Below, piece after piece: positions 54,185 through 63,782 of a DNA stretch of 64,000 nucleotides. The notes beneath the pieces are model-generated. The model ran no database searches, had not been told where the DNA came from, and saw only the letters and a list, made by a program, of their open reading frames with translations. The position numbers and the translations under genes are program-made. The DNA is from Nostoc sp. CHAB 5834 (lineage in GTDB: Bacteria; Cyanobacteriota; Cyanobacteriia; Cyanobacteriales; Nostocaceae), in assembly GCA_020829485.1 (NCBI GenBank), contig JAIVFU010000002.1, positions 62,001-126,000 on the forward strand, in the 5' to 3' direction. How positions within the stretch are numbered: position 1 is the stretch's first letter; each line of letters opens with the position of its first letter.

Positions 54185-55477
54185 ATGCCCCTCGATCTCG
54201 ATAATAATATTGAACCGATTGACCAAAACGATTCGCAGTACGAAGATTTTCTGGCGGATTTACAAGGTAATATTCTTAATGGACATGGACGAGACCATGC
54301 TGCACACATTTTTCTCACTTTTCAACCTGGAAAGATTGCCGAAGTGAAAAGATGGATTGCCAAACTTGCCACTTTCCAAATTACCTCCGCAAAAAGCCAA
54401 TTGGATGCCTCAGAAGAATACAAACGCAGCAAAACGGATGCCGGACTGTTCACTCACTTTGCATTGACGGCTATTGGCTATGATTACCTCGAAATTACTA
54501 AACCTAATAGTCCAAATAGGCAGAAGCGACTAACCCCCTATGCCGATGTTTTTCAGGAAGGGATGAAAAGTCGTCAGTCAGTTCTTTTAGATCCGCCTGT
54601 TGATACCTGGGAGGATGGATTCAAAGATCCTATTCATGCCCTAGTTATTCTGTCCGATGATAATCCGGCGGATCTCACTGCGGCTGAATTAGCAATTAAG
54701 CTTGAGTTAAAGGACATCGCTACCATCAGAACGGTTGAGTATGGGCTGACGCTGCGCCGGAAATTCGAGGCTACAGTGGGTGGAAGTGTTGTTCAAAAAG
54801 AATTCGGCAATGTCGTCGAGCACTTTGGCTATGCAGATGGTGTCAGCCAACCAGCATTCCTTAAAAAGCAACTTGAAGGAGTGACTAGCAAATATTGGGA
54901 ACATCCAGGGGCACCTCTCAAACTGGTGCTAATTCCCGATCCTAATGGGACAGAATTTGTAAGCTTTGGTAGCTTTCTGGTCTTTCGCAAACTTGAGCAA
55001 AACGTTAAGGGGTTCAAAGCCGCAGAAGCAGAGATCGCAAAGAAACTAGGTTTACCAACAGAACTGGGTGGGGCGATGGCAGTTGGGCGTTACGAAGATG
55101 GCACACCTCTAGTTTTGCAGCCAAGTGATGGCGGTTGGACTGAATCCACTGAGCCGACTATCCCTAACGACTTCAATTATAAGGGCGATTCCGAAGGGCT
55201 TAAATGTCCATTCCATGCTCATGTCCGCAAGAGCAATCCGCGTCTGGAATCTGTCAAGCCTGGCGGTGCTTTTGCCAAAAGTGAAGAAGAAGAACTGGGT
55301 CACCGCATTGCTCGTCGGGGCATCACCTATGGTGGTTCTTTGAGCACTTCTGAGGATCTCGATGATTTGCCAACAAAGGGAGTGGGCTTACTCTTCATGT
55401 GCTATCAGTCCGATATCTGGGAGCAGTTCGAGTTCATTCAGCGTTTCTGGTGCAACAATCAATCCTGTATTTCTTAA
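54185..55477 (+). CDS. DyP-type peroxidase, truncated by frameshift
   Basis: 430 aa open frame covering most of a dye-decolorising peroxidase. The haem-pocket signature GYADGVSQPAF (catalytic Asp) is at about 218-228. The proximal haem His is in CPFHAHVRKSNPR. RRGITYGG and LFMCYQSDIWEQFEFIQ precede the conserved C-terminal part. The frame then leaves the family at WCNN and stops. The lost C terminus continues in another frame (55461-55784). The cause is a tandem duplication AATCAATC at 55457-55464; removing four bases restores a protein of about 532 aa (WCNNPVFLKPG). It follows the GMC gene, forming a plausible oxidase-peroxidase pair. Confidence 0.88.
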   Translation: MPLDLDNNIEPIDQNDSQYEDFLADLQGNILNGHGRDHAAHIFLTFQPGKIAEVKRWIAKLATFQITSAKSQLDASEEYKRSKTDAGLFTHFALTAIGYDYLEITKPNSPNRQKRLTPYADVFQEGMKSRQSVLLDPPVDTWEDGFKDPIHALVILSDDNPADLTAAELAIKLELKDIATIRTVEYGLTLRRKFEATVGGSVVQKEFGNVVEHFGYADGVSQPAFLKKQLEGVTSKYWEHPGAPLKLVLIPDPNGTEFVSFGSFLVFRKLEQNVKGFKAAEAEIAKKLGLPTELGGAMAVGRYEDGTPLVLQPSDGGWTESTEPTIPNDFNYKGDSEGLKCPFHAHVRKSNPRLESVKPGGAFAKSEEEELGHRIARRGITYGGSLSTSEDLDDLPTKGVGLLFMCYQSDIWEQFEFIQRFWCNNQSCIS

Positions 55478-55784
55478 GCCAGGAATTGACTTCCCTCCAG
55501 GCGCAAAGATACCCTCTGAGATACCCCGCACAGGTTTAGATGCTGTAATTGGACAGAAGCAGGGAGATCAGAGTGATCCTGTGATTGGTGAGGCTCCAAA
55601 ATCTCCGCAAAATTGGCCTCAAGAATGGGGAAAAGCGACAGTTAAGCCAGACATTGAAGCAGAAAAACAGTTTGCCCAATTTGTGAAATTGAAAGGAGGA
55701 GATTACTTTTTCTCTCCTTCGATTAGTTTTTTAAAAAATCTCTCTTTAGTTTCACCTTCTCAGGGTAAGCGAAAGAAGCAATAA
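55461..55784 (+). pseudogene. out-of-frame C-terminal part of the DyP peroxidase
   Basis: Reads NPVFLKPGIDFPPGAKIPSE through GGDYFFSPSISFLKNLS to the stop at 55784. That segment matches the end of DyP enzymes, which close the haem pocket. It has no start codon of its own and depends on correction of the 4-bp duplication at 55457-55464. Confidence 0.85.
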
Positions 55785-56507
55785 GAGTGTCTTTCTTGCG
55801 AAAGACTTGAGGTTATTCTCAATAGTAAGGTCTTGTTGCAATTGTGTTTCTACGGAAAAACAAGGGTTTCATCATTAGAGGAAGTGGCCTCTAATGAAGT
55901 ATAAGTATCATAGAAACAGAAAACCAGGTAAAGCTTAAAAGTCTTATCCTGTCGGTTAACCCATAATATTGCCGTAAAAACGTGATTATGCTTCCAATTC
56001 ACTTCGGCAATATTATCGGTTCTTGGCAACTTTTGGTGATGATGAAAGGTTACGCGCTTTAAGGCAGAAGGCAGGAGGCAGAAGGCAGAAGGGTTTTAAG
56101 ATTTTGCCTGTCGTCGTAGAACTTGTGACAAAGACTCAGATCCAACTTGAAAACTTTTCTTGTGATGTACAGATTCTGTAAACCTTGCAGCGCAGGACTT
56201 TCTGTAATTTTCTTCTTTCTTTCTTCCTTCTGCCCTCTGCCCTCTGCCTTCTGCCTAAACCACCCCACTATTTATCACCAAAAGCTGACAAGAACCATAT
56301 TATCCTTTCAATGTCTCTAATCACAATGCTCCGAACAAAACTAGGGAGCAATAACGCCGTAAGAGCATAGGTTTTGGTAGTTAGGATGGGATTTAATTAG
56401 AGTCGGCGAAAGTCCTAACCTTGAAATAAAGGTGTCGAGCAAATGCTCGCTCATTGAGTGCGCGTCGCTTAACACTCGCCATTGAAAAAACAAAGTTAAA
56501 TTGAGGC
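55785..56507. other. spacer with long-TIR element
   Basis: No gene supported. It contains the ~295-bp element at 56010-56304 and 200 bp of unique sequence on each side. Short inverted arms (TCCTCTAATGA, about 55875-55895) lie near the left. Confidence 0.5.
56010..56304. repeat. MITE-like element with ~30-bp inverted ends
   Basis: Left end ATATTATCGGTTCTTGGCAACTTTTGGTGAT (56010-56040; first 20 bases sufficient to identify it) is matched by an inverted copy at 56274-56304 (ATCACCAAAAGCTGACAAGAACC). Inside, AGGCAGAAGGCAGGAGGCAG and CCTCTGCCTTCTGCC form a second nested stem. No transposase. Confidence 0.8.
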
Positions 56508-56906
56508 TTAGATAAATAGGCTAGGTGAAACCTTGAAGTAATCACCAAGCATTTTGGCTTGTGCCTTGCTAATCGAACGCTTACCATTAACAACCTCAGA
56601 CACCACACCGCTCGATCCAATAACGCCTACCAAGTCAGCTTGACGGGTTCCGCTTGCTTCCATGATGTGTTGAAGTATCTCATGAGGCACAGATAAATCC
56701 ATCGGGTAGTTCTGTGTTTCATATACTTCAATCAGTTTCACCAGCAATTTATGTAGAACTCGCTGCTCTGGAGTGCGATTTTTCGCAAAGGTTAGACGCT
56801 CTACCACTGTCAATACACGTTCATATTCGTCTTCCGTCTCAATTAGCTTGGGAGCAACTTCAGCTAGCAGATTGCCATAAGCAATTTCGTCAAAAGTAAA
56901 AGTCAT
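56508..56906 (-). CDS. higA: HigA-type antitoxin (helix-turn-helix)
   Basis: 132 aa. The C-terminal HTH (about 80-130) includes MEASGTRQADLVGVIGS and VVNGKRSISKAQAKMLGDYF. The N-terminal helical part is of the kind seen in HigA2-like antitoxins. Its 5' end overlaps the toxin gene by 17 bp, giving a toxin-first operon as is usual for higBA. It probably neutralises HigB and represses the operon. Confidence 0.87.
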   Translation of the reverse strand: MTFTFDEIAYGNLLAEVAPKLIETEDEYERVLTVVERLTFAKNRTPEQRVLHKLLVKLIEVYETQNYPMDLSVPHEILQHIMEASGTRQADLVGVIGSSGVVSEVVNGKRSISKAQAKMLGDYFKVSPSLFI

Positions 56907-57189
56907 TTTTCCATTTGCCTTTATCGTATTCAGTATGTGTAAGAAAGTATTTGTAATAAACTACCTGGTCTTCATAATCAATACCGACAATTAGGCGATA
57001 ATCATTACCCTTGACATTGAAAACAGTGAAGTTTCCAACTGCTTCAGCATCCTTGTAAATCTTACGAACATCCTCTAAGTTCTGCCATTCCGTTTTCTTC
57101 ACAGTTGCATACCAGTTGTCAATCGGCTTCTTGACATCGGGATACTGAGCAGTATCAGTGCGAAGGTTGCGAATTGCAATTAAATGCAT
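56890..57189 (-). CDS. higB: HigB-type toxin (mRNA interferase)
   Basis: 99 aa of the HigB (PF09907) group. Features: PIDNWYATVKKTEWQNLEDV, VFNVKGNDYRLIVGIDY and the closing FLTHTEYDKGKWKNDFY, with the conserved His-Tyr-Lys near the end. RelE-fold toxins of this type cut mRNA on ribosomes. Starts MHLIAIRNLR. First gene of the pair. Confidence 0.9.
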   Translation of the reverse strand: MHLIAIRNLRTDTAQYPDVKKPIDNWYATVKKTEWQNLEDVRKIYKDAEAVGNFTVFNVKGNDYRLIVGIDYEDQVVYYKYFLTHTEYDKGKWKNDFYF

Positions 57190-57354
57190 TTGTTTCTAAC
57201 TTTTTTGTCATATATTTTCAATGAAGAATTAATTACTTTTAATTCTCTCGAAATGAGAGTAAAAAGTCAAGAGTAGTTATTATTTGGAGTGCGGGTTAGT
57301 TCAGGCTAATCCAGCATTGAAAAAGCTGGTGACAATGATGGCTCACTGGTGTGA

Positions 57355-58350
<996 letters not shown>

Positions 58351-58741
58351 CCAAACAAGATGCAATAATTTGATTTTTCCTTGATAAATCACCTCAAAAG
58401 GTGAGGTGAGTGATGGCAAAAGTAAAACGCAGTGGTGGAGAAGGTTTTGGTTCACCGTTCCACTCAATGCTGATGAATCAACAAAACATCGTAAAATTTA
58501 CATACTAGAACGCGAGACTACACCTCTGAGAAAAGTAATACCTTCCAATTCTTAGAATCCGTAAGGTGCGTTACACTCTGTTAACGCACCGATGTTAATC
58601 GTAAAGATATGCGAGAAATTATCTAACCATTTCTGATGGAAACTGCCATGTCTTTCCTAAAGGCGCATTCCCAAAGTACAGTTATACCTCTTCATTCCCT
58701 ACTCTTGACTTCTACCTATAACAAATGTATAATATATCTTC
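58351..58741. other. spacer after por
   Basis: No gene supported. It contains the dyad AGGTGCGTTACACTCTGTTAACGCACC (58563-58589; GGTGCGTTA/TAACGCACC), which could be a terminator-like hairpin or a small repeat. The right end runs into the riboswitch, so the riboswitch transcript promoter (TATAAT-like at 58727-58735) is here. Confidence 0.5.
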
Positions 58742-58900
58742 ATAGAAGGGGAGTAGCTGCTGGCATAAAAACATCAAAGCCAGTACATCTGAATCAACAT
58801 ACTGGCGATGAGCCTGGTTCAGATGGCAAGTAATAAATATTTGAAAGCGAGACCTTCACTAAGTTCACACCGAAAAGTGTAAACTTGGTGAGGTCTTTTG
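58742..58900 (+). ncRNA. yybP-ykoY manganese riboswitch with terminator
   Basis: The family-defining GGGGAGTAGC is at 58748-58757 and GCGAGACCTT at 58847-58856, with GATGAGCCTGG...GGCAAG between. The aptamer 3' side merges into a hairpin, AGACCTTCACTAAGTT (58850-58865) with AACTTGGTGAGGTCT (58882-58896), followed by TTTT. Mn2+ binding would be expected to stop the terminator and let the exporter gene downstream be read. The consensus is quoted from memory. Confidence 0.8.
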
Positions 58901-58950
58901 GTTCTCATCAAGCTTCACATCGGTAAACGATTTTTCAGGAGCTTGAGAGA

Positions 58951-59571
58951 GTGTTAACAGCTTTTACCGCAGGTTTATTATTAATAACAGTTTCAGAACT
59001 AGGCGATAAAACATTTTTTATTGCTGTAATTTTGGCAATGCACCACTCGCGGCGGCTGGTATTTACAGGTGTGACAGCTGCTTTAGCCGCCATGACAATC
59101 CTTTCGGTGCTATTTGGACAAGCGGTATCTTTTTTACCAAAAGTTTATATTCATTACGCTGAAATAGTTTTGTTTATTGCTTTTGGTATCAAGCTGTTAT
59201 ATGACGCTAGTAAGATGTCTCCTGCTGCTTGTGATACAGAAGTTGTAGAAGAAGCCGAAGCTGCGGTGAAAAAAGCAGATTTGCAGTTACCAAAGCAAAA
59301 GACTTCCTTGGCAATTATTATAGAAGCCTTTGTATTGACATTTATGGCAGAGTGGGGCGATCGCACCCAAATTGCCACCATTGCCCTAGCCGCAGGTAAT
59401 AATCCCATTGGAGTGACAATAGGTGCAATTTTAGGACATGCCTTATGTGCTGCGATCGCAGTTATCGGCGGTAAAATGATTGCCGGACGAATTTCTGAGC
59501 GTCAACTCACCCTGATTGGCGGATGCCTGTTTCTAGTCTTTGGTGTTATTGCTGCCATTGAGGGAGCGTGA
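58951..59571 (+). CDS. TMEM165/GDT1-family manganese exporter (Mnx-like)
   Basis: 206 aa from GTG 58951, with AGGAG 9 nt upstream. Six predicted helices in two inverted halves, each with the E-x-G-D-(K/R)-T signature: SELGDKTFF and AEWGDRTQI. A polar linker lies between. Family members (Synechocystis Mnx, plant PAM71) move Mn2+ out of the cytoplasm. The Mn riboswitch directly upstream agrees with that substrate. Confidence 0.92.
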   Translation: MLTAFTAGLLLITVSELGDKTFFIAVILAMHHSRRLVFTGVTAALAAMTILSVLFGQAVSFLPKVYIHYAEIVLFIAFGIKLLYDASKMSPAACDTEVVEEAEAAVKKADLQLPKQKTSLAIIIEAFVLTFMAEWGDRTQIATIALAAGNNPIGVTIGAILGHALCAAIAVIGGKMIAGRISERQLTLIGGCLFLVFGVIAAIEGA

Positions 59572-59699
59572 GGGGAAGAAGCAAGGGAGCAGGGAGCAGG
59601 CAAGCAAGGGAGGAGAGTTTTCCCCTCTGCAAGAGCAGCACCCTGCCCCTCTGCCTCTTTCCCATGCCCCATTCCCCATTCCCCACTCCCTACTCCCCA
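59572..59699. repeat. G-rich/C-rich low-complexity spacer
   Basis: GGGAAGAAGCAAGGGAGCAGGGAGC on the left and CCCATTCCCCACTCCCTACTCCCC on the right lie between two convergent genes. Similar to 11940-12010, including the shared GAGAAAAGTTTTCCCCT-type core. Confidence 0.6.
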
Positions 59700-60593
59700 T
59701 TATTTAGGCGCACTTTTCAATGGAGGCGTGGGAGATGCAGGCGGATTAGGAATAGGGGAAACCGTTGCTGCGTTTTTAATTTCATCTTTGTACTGAGCAG
59801 GTGCTAAAGCTGCGGCGTTATCAAACAAAAGTTTTGCATCTGCGTCTTTGCCCTGTTGTTTCAAGAGCATCGCTTTGGCGACAACGGGGCGAAAATCCTT
59901 GGGATCTTTCTTAATTGCTTGGTCATATACAGAGCTAGCTTGATCGTATCGTTTCTGGGAAGCGTGAACAGAACCTAACAGCACCTGCACCGCTACTATA
60001 TCTACACTTCCAGGCTGAATTGTATTTGCTTGGGCTGCGTTAGAGAGGGTTTCTTGCAGCAAACCAATAGCTGCTTCCGGGCGTTGCTGACTTATTAACA
60101 AAGCCACCATTCCTTGTAAAGCTTTCAAATCGCCTGGTTTCGTAGATAAAATCGAGCGATAAGCTTGAGCGGCTCCTTCGCGATCGCCAATTTGTTGTTT
60201 GGCTTGAGCCAGTAGCACTGAATATTCTGACTGTTCGGGATTCAGCTTCGCTAGCTTTTCTAAAGGTTCAATCACAACTTGGATATCAGCTGGTTTAACC
60301 TCACTTTTTTCTTTTTGGCTCAGTAATTGTAGCCGCGCCTGTAATAAGCCTTTAAGCGCAGTCTGATTTTCTGGTTCTCTTTGCAAAACCAGTTCATAAC
60401 CCCGTACTTCGTCTTCCAGTTTTGATTTTTGTTCAGCAGAGGTCAAAGTGCCTCTGGTGCTAGCGGTATTCTGGTTTGAGGGTGGCGTATTATTAAATGC
60501 TCCAATTATGGGAATCACCGAAACACCCACAAAAGCAAGAATTGCCAGCGCCAAGACGATTTGAACTATCCAACGATTGCGTGGTTGAGACAC
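59700..60593 (-). CDS. membrane-anchored TPR protein
   Basis: 297 aa. One N-terminal helix (about 8-30, WIVQIVLALAILAFVGVSVIP) anchors it. Residues about 60-270 are four to six tetratricopeptide repeats (for example AAQAYRSILSTKPGDLKALQGM and ASSVYDQAIKKDPKDFRPVV). The C terminus is Pro-rich. A scaffold role at the membrane is likely; partners are unknown. Confidence 0.83.
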   Translation of the reverse strand: MSQPRNRWIVQIVLALAILAFVGVSVIPIIGAFNNTPPSNQNTASTRGTLTSAEQKSKLEDEVRGYELVLQREPENQTALKGLLQARLQLLSQKEKSEVKPADIQVVIEPLEKLAKLNPEQSEYSVLLAQAKQQIGDREGAAQAYRSILSTKPGDLKALQGMVALLISQQRPEAAIGLLQETLSNAAQANTIQPGSVDIVAVQVLLGSVHASQKRYDQASSVYDQAIKKDPKDFRPVVAKAMLLKQQGKDADAKLLFDNAAALAPAQYKDEIKNAATVSPIPNPPASPTPPLKSAPK

Positions 60594-60790
60594 AGTTTTG
60601 TCTTTCTCCTAAATTTTAATGACATTATCATTTACACAAATCGTAAAGTTAAAAATTTCCAAAACTTTGCGGAATACCGCCAATTGCCTGTGAATTTTAT
60701 AACAATTAACTATTTACACTGCTAAAGTAAGTGATGACTTTAGGAGGAGCCGTCAGAATTGTAGCTATGATATGCTTCCGAAACTAGTGT

Positions 60791-60841
60791 AAAGGCGCTA
60801 AATTACACATTTAGTGTTTATACACTCAATTTAGCGCCTTT
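60791..60841. other. long hairpin AAAGGCGCTAAATT
   Basis: AAAGGCGCTAAATT (60791-60804) pairs exactly with 60828-60841, and the loop has extra ACAC/GTGT pairing. There is no T-tract, so it may be a 5' leader structure of the following gene rather than a terminator. Confidence 0.55.
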
Positions 60842-60971
60842 AGTATTGTATAGAGTACCCTAGTGGGACTTTGTGAAAAGCAAATATACTTTCATCAGTC
60901 GCACAAATGCTCTTTCCAGCTGCCTTTGTAAAATCCCCCAATGGGATGTGTCTCCGCCGCAAGGAGTTTTT

Positions 60972-62006
60972 ATGAATTCCGACCTGATGCCGTTGCCTGA
61001 ATCTTCCAATTCTTCTGCCTCTAACCAGGGCCCAACTAACATAGAGGCAGCCGCTAATGTTCACATAGCAGCCAAGTCCTCTAAAGAAGCTGAAAATCCG
61101 CCTGTTAACCCCATTGAGACTGACTCAAATGGGAACTTAGTCAATCGACAGCAACCGATTCCGCCTCCTAGTGAGCCGATGCAATATCGAGCGATCGGGT
61201 TAGTTAGGGGTCGCTATCATGCTAGTAACGAACAATTTACTCAAGGTACGCTGCTGACTACCGATGGTGTAGAACTCAATGCCGTCCTCCTAGGCCGGAT
61301 TATGAGCTTAGTCAAGAATCATCTAGACTTAGAAAAAGAACACTTGTGGGTAGTATATCCACGGACAAGACAAGAGAATGATACCTTGCACATCCAAATC
61401 GTCGGAGTTTGGGAGCCAGAAAATCTGGCTAAAAACTCAACAGATGAAGACGAGTCAGACTTGGAGTTGCAATTACAGATTCCCGATGATGGCTTATCCG
61501 AGAACTCTGAACTAAGTACAATTCCCGTAATTCCCTCATCAGAAGTTGCAGATGGTGGTTTTTCTGTTCGTGGTGAGGTAGTATACCAATCTTTTGACGC
61601 TAAGAGCTTGGTAGTCAAAATTAGGCAGGCTGCACGCAAACCAACTGAGAAACCCAAGTATTTTAAATTGAAATTGAGGGGTGTGCTGACTACCAAAGCA
61701 GTAGGAAAGTTCTGGGATTTCCAAGCCAAGCGAGAAGCTGACGTTTTAATAGTAGAAAAAGCTGAGGCGATCGCTGACTTGCCCAAAAAACGTAAACCAC
61801 CATTCAAAGGTGGCCCTCGTGCTGGCGGTGGCGGTGGCGGTGGTGCTGGTGGTAGAAAACCATTCCCCCCCAAACGCAGTAGTGGCGAAACCCCACGTCC
61901 TATCAAGAAAACAGGCGCAGGCAGCGACACCTCTGTGGTGTCAAAACCTATACCCAAAACGCCCGCTCCTAAGCCCATCAAGCGACCGAAACCGACTCAA
62001 GAATAG
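60972..62006 (+). CDS. conserved hypothetical protein with Gly-rich basic tail
   Basis: 344 aa from ATG 60972 (AAGGAG 6 nt upstream); the frame is open further left but lacks start signals. The N terminus is disordered (Ser/Asn/Pro). Residues about 70-150 (YRAIGLVRGRYHASNEQF, LWVVYPRTRQEN) and 195-260 (FSVRGEVVYQSFDAKSLVVKIRQ) look like two beta-rich OB-like segments. The tail is Lys/Arg/Gly-rich (KKRKPPFKGG, GGGGGGGAGG), suggesting nucleic-acid binding. Function unknown. Confidence 0.78.
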   Translation: MNSDLMPLPESSNSSASNQGPTNIEAAANVHIAAKSSKEAENPPVNPIETDSNGNLVNRQQPIPPPSEPMQYRAIGLVRGRYHASNEQFTQGTLLTTDGVELNAVLLGRIMSLVKNHLDLEKEHLWVVYPRTRQENDTLHIQIVGVWEPENLAKNSTDEDESDLELQLQIPDDGLSENSELSTIPVIPSSEVADGGFSVRGEVVYQSFDAKSLVVKIRQAARKPTEKPKYFKLKLRGVLTTKAVGKFWDFQAKREADVLIVEKAEAIADLPKKRKPPFKGGPRAGGGGGGGAGGRKPFPPKRSSGETPRPIKKTGAGSDTSVVSKPIPKTPAPKPIKRPKPTQE

Positions 62007-62081
62007 GGTATGGGGAGCAGGGGGAGCAGGGGGAGATAGGGAAGTAAATTCTCCCTCATCTCCCTCATCCCCCTCATCCCC

Positions 62082-63251
62082 TTAAAAATCCGTCCGCCGG
62101 TCTTGGGGTAGAAAAGATCGCTCCATCGGAATTGGGGAAACTGCTTCTGTCAGGGTAAACGTACCTGCTTCGATCCACTTTTTCAACTCTAGGGCGACTT
62201 GCCTAGAAAAAAACAAACTCGCTAAGGGGGCAGAGCGTACAGCTTTGCCCTCAATAGTGATCCGCCCAGATTTGAGTTGGGCATAACTCACTAAACCAAA
62301 GGTAGGACGAACGCGCCGGGGAATGGAAAAATCCACTATTGGGGCTACTAAGTCTTGATCTTGAACGGCACAGTGTTCAACTACTTGTTCATTTAATACA
62401 GGAAGAGGTACACCAACACCTAACATCAATGAGGGGCCATAACTTTTGAAGTAACATCCCCGCACCCAGTGAGCATCCATTTGCTTGGCATCACCAATTA
62501 AAGCTAAAGTGGCAGAAGGCCCAATCGGTGTACGATTAGCTAAACGCTTTTGTAAAGGAAAGTGCTGAGTGCCTTCCCAAGCAACATAGCCAATACCACC
62601 GCCTAAAAAAATTCGAGTCCCTATACCAACGAGTTGTAAATCGGGATCGTTGAGTAAGGGAGAAATAGCACCGGGGTTAGAGTAAACGGCATTCCCTAAA
62701 CGCGGTTGTAAAGGGCCCAGATAGGTGAAGAGGGGGCGATCGCCACCATTTACCCCAACAATAAAATTTTGATAAAGATTGCGCGGATTGAATAAATAAA
62801 ACTGATTAATCGTTTCATTGGTAATTGTAGTTTCAAAAGTTGCTCTGGGATAACAATCTGTTACTTGCCCTTGCGCTTTTACGTGTATAGGTTTACCAGC
62901 GATTAAATCTTCGATTACATCACCGCCACCACGTTCTCTGACTTCTTCCCCGTCCGTCGTCTCCACAGCAGAACTCGCACCCAAATATAAATCTACTGCC
63001 CCAAACCCAGAGTATGCTGGAACGCCATCTAACCAGCATCGGCGAATTTTTATCGGCGGGTCAGTGTGTCCGAGATTGATAATTGCACCACTTGATTCCA
63101 TCGGCTCAAATGTGCCAGTGGTAATTACATCAACTTCTTTAGCAGCTTTAGTAACACCGATTTCTACAACTCGTGCTTTTAATTCTTCAGTTGTCAACAC
63201 TACCGCACGTTGGCGGCTAATTTTTTCGTTAATTTCTGCAATTGTTCGCAT
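62082..63251 (-). CDS. homocysteine biosynthesis protein (COG1900 / DUF39)
   Basis: 389 aa from ATG 63251 (MRTIAEINEKISRQRAVVLT); the frame is open to 63320 but the added residues look unlike the family. COG1900 proteins take part in sulphur transfer from persulphide to aspartate semialdehyde, giving homocysteine. The conserved Cys lies in GQVTDCYPRATFETT. INLGHTDPPIKIRRCWLDG and LGGGIGYVAWEGTQHFP are typical. The CBS/ferredoxin domains of archaeal versions are absent. Confidence 0.87.
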   Translation of the reverse strand: MRTIAEINEKISRQRAVVLTTEELKARVVEIGVTKAAKEVDVITTGTFEPMESSGAIINLGHTDPPIKIRRCWLDGVPAYSGFGAVDLYLGASSAVETTDGEEVRERGGGDVIEDLIAGKPIHVKAQGQVTDCYPRATFETTITNETINQFYLFNPRNLYQNFIVGVNGGDRPLFTYLGPLQPRLGNAVYSNPGAISPLLNDPDLQLVGIGTRIFLGGGIGYVAWEGTQHFPLQKRLANRTPIGPSATLALIGDAKQMDAHWVRGCYFKSYGPSLMLGVGVPLPVLNEQVVEHCAVQDQDLVAPIVDFSIPRRVRPTFGLVSYAQLKSGRITIEGKAVRSAPLASLFFSRQVALELKKWIEAGTFTLTEAVSPIPMERSFLPQDRRTDF

Positions 63252-63589
63252 TTTATCAGTGCTAGTGCTTCCTGCTGTCTTCCTTTTTGAAGGATATCTT
63301 GATAAATCATTCAAAAGCAATCAAAACACCTGCGATCACTTCTTTTTTTAAAGCTCTTACGGCAATTTGTTTAATGTTAATGTTTTCAAATTTAAATGTA
63401 TCTTCAGGATTAAAACCAGCACCTCCTATCTCAAATAATATTTGAAAAGGATCGAAAATATTATCTACAAAATTAGTCCTAATTTACTCTTTGTAAACTG
63501 CCTAATCGCTATTTTTTTATCCATTTATTATATTTTGTGATTCTTCGTTGTCTGCGATATGTCGTACTGGGGAACATCCCGTTTTAACT

Positions 63590-63662
63590 GACTATAACCT
63601 TTTCTTAGTCGTCTAAAGACGACTTTCGCTATTAGACTCAGAATTCATTCTGAGGCGGGCTA
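63590..63662. repeat. multi-hairpin repeat, copy C
   Basis: AGTCGTCTAAAGACGACT (63608-63625) and CTCAGAATTCATTCTGAG (63638-63655), then GCGGGCTAG. The leftmost palindrome seen in copy B (GTCCGTT...AACGGAC) has decayed here to GTTTTAACTGAC. Confidence 0.85.
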
Positions 63663-63691
63663 GATGAGAATAAAATAGCCCTGTATATAGT

Positions 63692-63782
63692 AGGACTTAC
63701 GCGAAAACTCTCTCAAACTCTTATTACTTTGTGTCCTTTGCGTCCTTTGCGGTTCGTTTTTTGATAATTTTGCGTAAGTCCT
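63692..63782. repeat. MITE-like element AGGACTTACGC, copy 2
   Basis: Ends AGGACTTACGCGAAAA and TTTTGCGTAAGTCCT are inverted. The interior CCTTTGCGTCCTTTGCGGTTCG matches copy 1 at 33346-33480 but is 44 bp shorter. Confidence 0.85.

Noticed and set aside
55457..55477. Programmed frameshift in the DyP gene
   Set aside because: No slippery heptamer or downstream stimulatory structure was seen; a simple 4-bp duplication explains the shift fully.
58636..58833. 65-codon + frame after por
   Set aside because: It overlaps the conserved blocks of the yybP-ykoY riboswitch and has no family-like sequence; the RNA explains the region better.
61319..61981. 220-codon minus frame antisense to the Gly-rich protein gene
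   Set aside because: It mirrors the codons of the + strand gene (Gly/Pro-rich to Ala/Pro-rich) and lacks a start signal.
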